From Priapulus caudatus (Eukaryota > Priapulida > Priapulimorpha > Priapulimorphida > Priapulidae): a stretch of 55,623 nt of DNA. Shown here piece after piece: positions 46,776 through 55,623 of the stretch (position 1 is its first letter; each line of letters starts with the position of its first letter). The DNA lies in the NCBI RefSeq assembly GCF_000485595.1, contig NW_014577145.1, positions 163,320 through 218,942 of the forward strand. The letters are read 5' to 3'. Position numbers and translations under genes: made by a program. The notes under the pieces are model-generated. The model saw only the letters and a program-made list of their open reading frames with translations, did not search any database and was not told the DNA's origin.

Positions 46776-47370
46776 TAACTCTTGTCTATTAGCTATTTAT
46801 CAACCTGTTTTGTCTGCTCCGTCTTCAGTTCCGCGCCGCCCTCTAATCCTTCATTCCAGCCCGTCTGTCCGTCTCGTTCGTATCTGTCGTCCCGCTCGCG
46901 GCGCCGATCTATCCAATTTATCAGTTCCGTCCGTCGGTTGGTCATCGGTCTGCAAATCCGTAACTACCTGCTTTCCGCGCCTGCCTGCCCGCCTGTCGCA
47001 TCCGCGCCCAAGCCCGAATCACCCGCCCCCTGTATCTTGACTCAGCGTACACCTCTACCCAGCCACCACTCCCCCGGGATCATCTAGCATTCATTCATTT
47101 CACTTGTCCATCCATCCTTCATCCATCCCTCGTCTACTTCCTCTCAGTTCTTTCTCGTTCATCCTTGTTATTCTCGCTTCTCTCTCTCTGCGGGGGTGCG
47201 GGTGCGTGGGCGGGGATCAGCTTTCTCTCTCTCTCTCTCTTGTCTCTCGTCTCTCTCTCATCTCTTGTCTGCCCTCCAATGGTCTCTATCCTCTCTCTCA
47301 CGTTGTCTCTCCATCTCTCTCTAATCTCCTCTCTCCACTCTCTCTCTCTCTCTCTTTAGATATATAATAT
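46776..47370. repeat. CT- and CCGT-rich low-complexity DNA
   Basis: Pyrimidine-rich sequence with (CTCT)n at 47222-47360. Intronic; Ser/Pro/Leu frames are compositional. Confidence 0.75.
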
Positions 47371-48955
47371 TACTATATTATATATTATATATATATACAT
47401 ATATAACTATTATGGATAATTCTATCTATTGATATATTTTAATCATTATTCTCCATTATTGTTCGTGTGAAATACCGCATATGTATTGTAGTTAGCCGTT
47501 ATAAGGTTACCCGATTCTTGCGGAAAAGATCGTAATTATGTTTCTCCGATGCTGAATAATCAATGCACATCCACATATAGAGAGCGAAACTTGAAAGCAC
47601 AAAGAGAGCGCGTCGAGAGACGACGCGCGGCAGACGGAATGACGAATTCAGGTTGATTTGTAATTAATAACAACAATTAACGTTGAAAATGAGCAAGAGT
47701 CATGTGCGAGAAGTATGATATCAATCAGACTTATAAAACGAAGGTTCTTTAATTTATTAATGTTCTTGATGATATTTCGTTTTGTAGATCATATCTTATG
47801 CGCACACGTTACGACCATATGTTCAATATCATGCGTGTAATTGCAGTATTTATATAAATCAAGAGCGATAAAAGCGCCTATCGTTTACTCTGCCTCTTGA
47901 ATTAAATACATGTGTGTACGCCAAAATTGTAAGACACCAAACAAACGTATATGTATAATACGGTGCGGTTAATTGTGCGGAAATGGCATGGGCCTGCGTA
48001 CGATGAGGGCCTTTGCTGTAGAATGAATCTGTCCATGGCCTATGTTTAGGCCCGCGTGTCGTGTAAAATGCAGTAGACCGTGCCAAACGCATGCGGACTA
48101 TGTTAGTGGTACTGTCTGTTAATTCTGATTTAACACCTCAAATTGACCTTCGGCCACTAGCTAACCGCTCAAAAACTTATTGTATTATCATTTTGTATTA
48201 ATCGTTATGACAATAAGTTGTATGTATACGTATTTTTTACGTTCTATATAACGTAAATATGGATATGATAGCGTGTTATTACAACGTTTTCTAATAACGT
48301 CTGTAAAAACGTTTTATATAACGTTATTTGTTATGCGGTCTGGCAACGTTCGAGATAGATTCATTTTTATTAATTATTCACATAACCGTCGTTATAACGT
48401 GGATTTATCTACTGAAAATTAATTTGTGTATGTGCGGCTGTGGCGGGGGTTGTTGATGGGGCTGACAGTTGAGTTAGTTATATCTTTGGTATATATAGGT
48501 GTGATAGTGTACAGTATATTATATAATAAGTATATATATATATTATATACTATATTACCGAACATACTAATACAAAGATCCGAGTGATGTTTACGCTGAG
48601 GGCTGGGAGCATATATACACTTAGGTGAAACGTATTTTACAACTAATAAGAAACTGCTGCCACAATACCGAGTGCAAATCAAGCCACAAGTTCCCGAAAA
48701 GTCAAAAATACGAAAAAGTGTAAAAAGGTTTTAAATCCAGAATTTAAAATTACAAACTTATCAATATATATAACAGAGTCTTTGATTTACAGTACGGGGG
48801 TGATAAGCGATATATATATATTATCCTCATATTCACATCAAAACATCAAGTCTGAGTTAAGAAATTTATATGAAATATATGCGGCTATCCTAGATTGCGG
48901 ATATATCCCACATACAACTATAATACACGGGGGTTAATTTACTGAATACAACAAC
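47371..48955. other. CNG gene intron, AT-rich, ATAACGT cluster
   Basis: No exon is recognised. Between 48185 and 48405 the palindromic core AACGTT or its variants (ATAACGT, ACGTTAT) occur about ten times, at irregular spacing. Confidence 0.5.
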
Positions 48956-49126
48956 ATGCACAGGTACACATTATTTTACCTTCCGCAAGGGGTGGCAGCC
49001 GAGCGTTGTTCATCATGCGTACGTTTTGGCAGGGACCAACCGCGCCAGAGAGGGCGAGATTGTGGGTTTCTTGTGTACAGCCTAACTGAAAATGTTATGA
49101 CGGATTGTCATAAAAATTCGGAAGTA

Positions 49127-49290
49127 GGGTCAGAAATGGGCTAACTTAGAACTGATTAGATTTTGGTTGTGATCCGGATCCAATTAATTAATTAGTGAAT
49201 TAATTAATAACATTTTCAGGATAGGTCAAAAATGGGCTAACTTAGAACTGATTAGATTTTGGTGGTGATCCAGATCCAATTAATTAATTC
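49127..49290. repeat. Tandem duplication of a 67-base segment, spaced about 95
   Basis: The segment AGGTCAGAAATGGGCTAACT ... CCAATTAATTAATT at 49127-49193 recurs at about 49222-49289 with few changes, including GGTTGTGATCCGG versus GGTGGTGATCCAG. A recent local duplication in non-coding DNA. Confidence 0.85.
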
Positions 49291-50639
49291 ATAAAAATCT
49301 TTACAGTGACAGAATTGAGCTGCCTTGGCGAAGGTCTGTGCTCTCCGAGTGCTCTAGTTATATAATACTATACACATATACATATGAAATCACGAACCTT
49401 CCTATATAATACTTTCAGAAATGAATAAAAGCATAATTACAATCAAGCTAATAAGATGTTGCTAATAAAATAACGCCTTCATCCTGGGTAGGGGCAGTGA
49501 TGCTTGGAACGCAATTAGGACTCTAAGCAACCAGGTGTCTAGGGCTATTAGGAGTCTCGATATTTCAATTAAATTTCAATTTTTTTTTAACAATTTTCAA
49601 TTTCAAATGTTTTTTTTATCAGAAATTTAATTGGATTTGGCGTCAGCGTTATAAAAAATGATAACGACAGTCTGTCATTTAAAAAATCTTTGATTTCCGT
49701 CATTATGCTAATTTCCTGATTCATTCCATTTACATTTTATAGTACACTTGTAACAACGTAAAGTAAATAACGCACATGAGTTGTCTTGAACAAACTGTAT
49801 GACACGACTATAAGAACATAACATGCGAATTGTCCATGTCGTGGATTAATGTTGGCCTAAAATAGTAACAAATTGACTGACCTTGGCCAAGATTGGCTAA
49901 TAAGCCTTATTATAGCAACTACATTGAGCAATTCGGCATTATTTATGAATAGGTAATCTGTTGTGAGTGTTATCAAAACGATGCTAATGATACCCAGATT
50001 AATGGCTAATTCTGATTAAAGCGATCTTCCTCTGGGAGTAATTGCATACCGTATTCATTTTTCATATTTATTCACACAAATAACACGAGAACCACAGAAC
50101 CAAATAAAATAGTGGTATATATATATATATACGTTTACTGATGTCACTATATGACGTTAGTACAGTGGTTCCCGCTTCATCGGATCGGGCTTCGGATAAA
50201 TTCGCACGTCCTTGAAAATAAATTATTACGTACATTGTCATGGTTCCCGACCGGTCACGATAACGCCAGGACTACTGTGTGTATACACGCAATCTAAGCA
50301 TAGAATAGCTGCAGTTCTGCGCACACCATTTTCTGTTGCAATCAGCGGTTAGGTAGCGCTGTATTGATCCCCGTCTATAAACGCAACGAAGCGTGTGCAT
50401 AGGCAAGCATGCATCTATTACGCAATACAAAGATACCGATAAATATTCATGGAGATCGAATGGCCCCGTTTAATTCCAGCGAGTCAACATAGCCGACAGC
50501 TGTCAAGCAGACCATGTTAATTGAGCATTAAATATCACCGCGCGTGCATACGTTTCGTGAATCAATCACTCACATACGGGTTGCTAAAAGGATAATACAC
50601 TGCGCATTTAAATGCTCAGTAATAGTAATAGTAAAGCTG
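49291..50639. other. Non-coding AT-rich DNA, no gene seen
   Basis: No conserved frame or structured repeat is recognised apart from (TA)n near 50116-50133. Confidence 0.5.
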
Positions 50640-51255
50640 GCAGCACACTTCACCATTTTCTTTGATCGTACAGGCAATTTTCGTGGTCACCACAAAAATG
50701 GCCAAGTGTGCGGGGGCCGGCAACGACCACTCACCACGGAAATTTAGTGGTGACCACGAGTTGCCGAGAATCAAACCGGTTTGATTTCTCACCACGAAAA
50801 TTGCTCGTGGTGGCAACTTGTGGTAAAGTGTGCGCCAAGCCACCACGGCAATCGGCAACAAAATCACTCGCAGACCAATCAAAATTAGCGCTGCCGTCAC
50901 ATGATTTCAAAATGGGCCAAATACAAATATACAGATATACAAATATACAAATATACAAACATACAAAAATATAAATATACAAATATACAAACATACAAAA
51001 ATATAAATATACAAATATAGGGCCCCTAGGCCTAAGTAACAGAAATGTTGAATATACAAATATACAAACATACAAAAATACAAATATACAAATATAGGGT
51101 CCCTAGGCCTAAGTAACAGAAATATTGATAACATTTTTATATTTCCTTTATTTGATAACTGTATATGAATGGGTTAAAGCTACAACATCTGGCAACAAAA
51201 ATTGCCGACCACGAAAATTGCCTGTACGAGCAACGAAAATGGTGAAGTGTGCTGC
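50640..51255. mobile_element. 616-bp TIR element with internal tandem repeats
   Basis: The left end GCAGCACACTTCACCATTTT continues with ACAGGCAATTTTCGTGGT. Its inverted copy is at the right end, reading ACCACGAAAATTGCCTGTAC and then AAAATGGTGAAGTGTGCTGC. Subterminal (ACCACGAAAATTGC)-like units repeat in both orientations between 50680 and 50830. The centre (50925-51130) is an (ATACAAAT)n array containing two copies of CCCTAGGCCTAAGTAACAGA (51025 and 51101). It has no transposase, so it is non-autonomous. Confidence 0.85.
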
Positions 51256-51334
51256 ATGCTTAAAGCTCGAAGTTCCTCGTACCGCAATTTCCGCACGCCG
51301 CGATTTGCAAACGCTACATGCATAGCATCAAAAT

Positions 51335-51392
51335 GATAGCATCAAGAGCTAATAATACCTTAGCATTGGTATTTATTAGCTCTTGATAGTAT
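51335..51392. repeat. 58-bp hairpin (TCAAGAGC family)
   Basis: GATAGCATCAAGAGCTAATA pairs with TATTAGCTCTTGATAGTATC across a loop of about 8 bases. It shares the TCAAGAGC end with 135, 30224 and 52303. Confidence 0.8.
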
Positions 51393-51941
51393 CTCTATTG
51401 TGTCTTCCTAAATAGGATGTCGTGGCTGCCCACTATATGGTCGGTATTTAATCCATGATTCTGCGAGTGACTGACCGAGATTACAATCGTTACTAACCGT
51501 TATTGCGTTTAGAAATTATAACTACGATTATTACTCACGATTAACAACCAATTGAGGCACATGTGAATGCAATGAACATATTGTACATAAATAGGACGCT
51601 GGTTCGTTTGTGTTTTGTGCCATGCGCGATAATGACTTATCAATTATTGGTGGCAGCATTCATGCAGTAAAATCATCGTCTGCCAAATCTTGAGAGATGG
51701 GAATCTATCTCGGGATTCGTCAGTGTTCATCAAAATCCATTTTGCTTAAGGCGTAGCGTGCAACTTTTAATTTTAAATGCGATCAATTTTACATGCTTTA
51801 ATGTGAACTTTTTCCGAAACAAAATAAGGTTATAGCGTTTATTCGATAGAAAATCTAAATCTCAAATGTGTGTACCTGCATATATAGGTTCAGATGTTAA
51901 TATTCTGTGCTGCTGCGGTTTGATTCTAGAGTCTAGATACG

Positions 51942-52239
51942 CAGTCCCGTACCCAAGGGGGGCTCCAGGGGTTCCGGAACCCCCTCCCCACCATACCATA
52001 AAAAAGTCGAATCTAAAGGGACTGGAGTTCGATAGTTAGATAGTTGGGCTAGGTATATTTTACCCAGAAGAAAACTGTTAAAATGCACCAGAATGAACCA
52101 TTTTAAAGCAAATTTTCACAATTTTTCCGGGGGGTCATTCTCCCGGACCCCCTAACATCGCTTCGCGCCTTTGGCGCTCGCAGTCACACGCACACCTCTG
52201 ATTTGGTACCCCCTTTGACCAATCCTGGGTACAGGCCTT
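51942..52239. mobile_element. 298-bp hAT-like MITE
   Basis: The left end CAGTCCCGTACCCAAGGGGG and the right end TCCTGGGTACAGGCCTT are imperfect inverted repeats (GTACCCA core). They are flanked by ATACG at 51937-51941 and 52240-52244. Internal motifs GGGGTTCCGGAACCCCCTCC and GGTCATTCTCCCGGACCCCC are typical of a widespread family of short hAT-derived elements. Non-coding. Confidence 0.75.
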
Positions 52240-52299
52240 ATACGGTATACTTAAGATCGCGTGTCGTGACAAAACGCATGAGGCCATAAAAATACATAT

Positions 52300-52375
52300 T
52301 GTATCAAGAGTCCATAATAGAAGATTGTAGCGGGCGTGCGTGCTTTCGTATGTGCGTGCGTGCGTAGGCGTCGGT
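52300..52375. repeat. Copy of the 1108-1160 dispersed repeat
   Basis: ATCAAGAGTCCATAATAGA followed by GCGTGCTTTCGT and (GTGC)n, matching 1108-1165 in order. The pair shows a dispersed element whose tail seeds a GTGC microsatellite. Confidence 0.7.
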
Positions 52376-52489
52376 GTGTTCGAAAATTCTGAAAATTGTC
52401 GTCGTACCCTTCAGCCTCGCTACGCTTGGGTAATCCTCCATATATATATTACGTGACCAACTTAGGAGCTTTGATATTTTCACGATTTT

Positions 52490-52525
52490 GCATGCGTGTG
52501 TGTGTGTTGGTGTGCGTGTGCGTGC

Positions 52526-52576
<51 letters not shown>

Positions 52577-52618
52577 TGCGCGCGCGTGCGTGAGTGAGTG
52601 AGTATGTGTGTGTGTGTC
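52490..52618. repeat. GT/GC microsatellite
   Basis: (TGTG)n, (CG)n, (GTGC)n and (TGAG)n runs. Frames here are artefacts. Confidence 0.9.
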
Positions 52619-52619
52619 T

Positions 52620-55528
52620 TAAATATGTTGTCACAGCGAATTACACGCACCATGCCATAAAAATATAGGCTAAACCTAATGACAACACTGAAATCGTTCG
52701 AGGCACAAGAGGGTGGTTTACCCGCACTTCTGTCTTAAAGTTGTTTTTCTCCGAAATCTACAATGTATCTGCGCAAAGTAGTGTTCTATACAAGTTTTTT
52801 TTTGCATAGGATATATTGATCAAATAGGTTCAGCACAGAAGCTTTTTGTTCGAACTCCGATTTTGCCGATCGATCGATGTTTGCGTCGGCGCTTTCCACT
52901 TTTCTGTGCGGAATAGTGTTGACACAGCGTCTCCGCGTGTGACTCGACTTCTATACGTATAAATATGTGCGTCGTTAGGGCATGCAATATAACGCATAAT
53001 TAAGCCGAAGCTCTGATAACCTTGTTAATCCCTTAAACGAAAGTATAGGTTTGAGTACGAGGTTATTATGTTCTCAATACTAGTTTATTATGAGGTTTAT
53101 ATTTAGCTGTTGTACGAAGTTACTATCCTAGGTTTGACTAGACTAGACATTGTCGCCTGCGCACGCTTAGTTAAATTTAGAATGAATGGTTATGACGTTT
53201 TGTTTACATTTTTCGAGCTACATTCATCACTTGCTCAACGTGGCGTTGTTGGAACATTTTTGTGGATATCAAGAACTCGTAGAGTGTCTGCGAAAAATGT
53301 TAACAGCTTTTCATCGGGAGAATGCAGTAATAAGGCTATTATACATATGTAATATAATATTACAGGCCATAAACAGTATCTTTTTTATTGTTTTATTAAC
53401 AGAGCAATTCCATTGTATAATAATGCCCATAGTGCGGGCACCATTATAGACGCGAACATGAATACAGCAGTACATGAACACCTTTATATCCGATGCTTTG
53501 CTCTGTAAATTTTAAGTAATGTCCTGTATTGTAAGATGACATAGCAGCACGCATTCTCTTGATTGTGAGATTTCAGCTCGGCTGCCAACACTAAACCCCT
53601 AGAAATATTGTATACGTAGGATGAGCAATTTAGAAGAAGAGGAATGGTGTGTGTGTGGGGGGGGGGGAGTACAAGTCACTTATCAAATACTTGTAAATAG
53701 GCCACTGGTCTAATTGCTGATGAGATGTGTTTGGACATCGCGTTTGGCACAATTATGGTAAAATCGGATGAGGCACCAGCAAGCACGCCGCGAACCTTTA
53801 AACGAAATCATTGTATTTGTATCGTAAGTATACTTGATATAGTCATCGTATGTATCATAGAAATATATAGAGACACGTATATTACTTCTATGGTTTAGTT
53901 GCAACTTAACGAAAACTGCCTGCTGCGACGATATTTGTGCAGAAAATGTCGAACATGTTTCTGTAGGAAACGGTGTTTTCTGTGCATCGTCGGATACTTT
54001 GATGGATGAAGTCTACAGGCGTAATTCACTCGACTGTTTCGTTGACTTCGTTCCTCATGCAGTCGTGGGAATTTCGAAATATTTCCGTTGCACACCCCCC
54101 ACACACACGCACGCACGACCCACTGCCCCACACGCAAACACGCAAACACGCAAACACGATATAGATTCGATATTCGTATGCGTTCCTGCGCGAGTTCGCG
54201 CGTGCGCGAATGGGTGCACGTATGTGCGTGATTTTGCTACATGGACCTAATTATGAAAGAAAATTATATATGATATGTTAGATATATACTTTATGATAGA
54301 TTATTTTATAATTATTATCACACTCATAACATTGCAATTACGTGTGTTAGTAAGTAATTATGTATAAAGCCTCGTAAACATTGCTTGCTTCCCATGACTA
54401 TATTATATCAACGTTTCCCTGCATACCTCGCTCCAACTCCGCCCGTAGCCTCAAACTGTAATAGAAAATGCATTAACAAAGCATTAATTGTACGACAACC
54501 AATTATTCTATGTAATTTTAAGTGTCGAAATACTTAACTGAGCCTCCAGGGATGACACGCGTATTTCTTGTGCGTGCGCAAAGATAAATCAATTTTATAC
54601 CGCGGTATTTCTATAAGCTATACATCTAAACAGGCTGTGGTTGGAAACTGCCGCGCACGACAGCTTGACAAACACCGGTTTATGACAGGCCGGGTAGGAT
54701 TAATTAAAGCCAACGATTGATGGCATAACATACATACGATACATGCCGCCGAAACGCAATAAAGCTTATAGTAAATCGCCAGATTAAAATTATCCAACGT
54801 AGAGCCATCGCGTTCATATTCGCGCTGTTGCGCTTGCCGTTTGGCAAATATTGTCCTCTGTGTGCACTCAGCACGATTGCATTGCTTGGATGTGGCTATG
54901 GACGTAAGTAAGCGCCGCATGTCTTGCTTTTGTATATGAGCTGTCTTGACAGACGACATTTTTAAACAACGAGAACGAGAAAAGGAAAGGAAAACTAGAC
55001 ATGTAGAAAGATCATGAAAGAATGTAAAGGATTTTAGAGAAACCATTAACAATCGGTATAACGCTACACAAATGATCATTTAGTTCAGCTACGGAAGTGG
55101 AACTATGGGTATACGGTATAAAAATATTGACGTACATATTAGAAAATACATCGTGACATATGGCAGCCTCTATTACGCAGGTAGTCATAATTAGGTTGCC
55201 GTGTTATTTTCCTTCCGAACAATTTCAGCCTGCCATAAACCAATTGACCAATTAACAACCGCAGATAAAGGGTATACAGGTAGCTAAAATTGCTTACATA
55301 TAGTTAGTATAAAATCGTAGGGTAGCTAATCACTAGTGTTTACATTCACCTCGTAATCGCATTCAAAATCTTGTTTCGAGCTGCGAAATTGGAAATTTTC
55401 CTCAATCTTAAATTTAATTACAAGGCACGATTTGGAAATAATATAAACTCTAATTTCATGTAAATGTAAGTTTACTTTAAATTATATGATTAACTTTTAG
55501 TCAGTCTACATATTTATTTACATCTGCC
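52620..55528. other. Non-coding DNA, no gene recognised
   Basis: AT-rich. An open - strand frame of 153 codons (55079-54618) has non-repetitive composition but no recognisable similarity; it is not called as a gene. CACG-rich repeats lie at 54099-54160 and a G run at 53658-53667. The missing CNG channel exons are not found here. Confidence 0.45.
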
Positions 55529-55571
55529 ATGCATCTATCTATCTATCTAGCTAGCTATCTATCTATCTATA

Positions 55572-55623
<52 letters not shown>
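55529..55623. repeat. (TATC)n microsatellite at window end
   Basis: Nearly pure TATC/ATCT repeat running to the end of the window. Confidence 0.98.

Noticed and set aside
50731-51134. Tyr/Ile/Phe/Cys-rich - strand frames
   Set aside because: They derive from the (ATACAAAT)n array inside the 616-bp TIR element.
54618-55079. A 153-codon - strand open frame
   Set aside because: Non-repetitive composition, but no recognisable similarity, and one ORF of this length is expected by chance in 55 kb of AT-rich DNA.

Overview
The window is nuclear DNA from an animal. Three intron-rich protein genes sit on the + strand with GT-AG introns of about 70 bases to several kb. There are TTAGGG-type repeats, an intron-containing tRNA-Ile(UAU), a Penelope-like retroelement and many short terminal-inverted-repeat elements. 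Simple repeats (GT, TATC, GA, CA/CG) are abundant, and there is a 791-base assembly gap at 38226-39016. The gene content fits an invertebrate or early-branching animal. I cannot assign a phylum from the sequence.

Region 1-8181 holds no confident protein gene. It contains a minisatellite (1128-1690), the tRNA gene on the - strand (2958-3051), and a roughly 3.15-kb repeat-bounded segment (3848-6995). That segment carries a 1-kb pyrimidine tract and a short SAP-like reading frame. A complex repeat containing two oppositely oriented telomere-type arrays follows (7289-7890).

Region 8182-20948 is a complete 19-exon gene for the golgin TMF1 (TATA element modulatory factor 1). All splice phases agree and the conceptual protein is 1584 aa. 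Its introns contain a hAT-like 437-bp element and a 226-bp near-perfect palindrome that ends 22 bases before an exon.

Region 24312-37581 is a second + strand gene. It encodes a low-complexity N-terminal part, a single PLAT/LH2 domain and a serine-rich tail; its 3' end lies beyond 37581 and may involve the gap. One 6-kb intron holds a decayed Penelope-like element on the - strand, with hammerhead-ribozyme-like motifs at its two inverted ends. A 573-bp element with a near-perfect 8-bp target duplication is inserted in its coding region.

Region 41005-46420 is the 5' part of a cyclic-nucleotide-gated channel gene with a Gly-Asp-Leu-Pro pore, resembling the CNG-like (CNGL) branch. I infer a tiny first coding exon downstream of CRE-like sites. 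The large second exon covers the cytosolic N-terminus and S1-S6. The cyclic-nucleotide-binding domain is not found before the window ends, so the next intron appears longer than 9 kb. The last 9 kb is repeats and small inverted-repeat elements.

The three genes have no evident joint pathway: Golgi tethering, a PLAT protein and an ion channel. All features are read by eye; splice sites rest on consensus, phase agreement and remembered family similarity.
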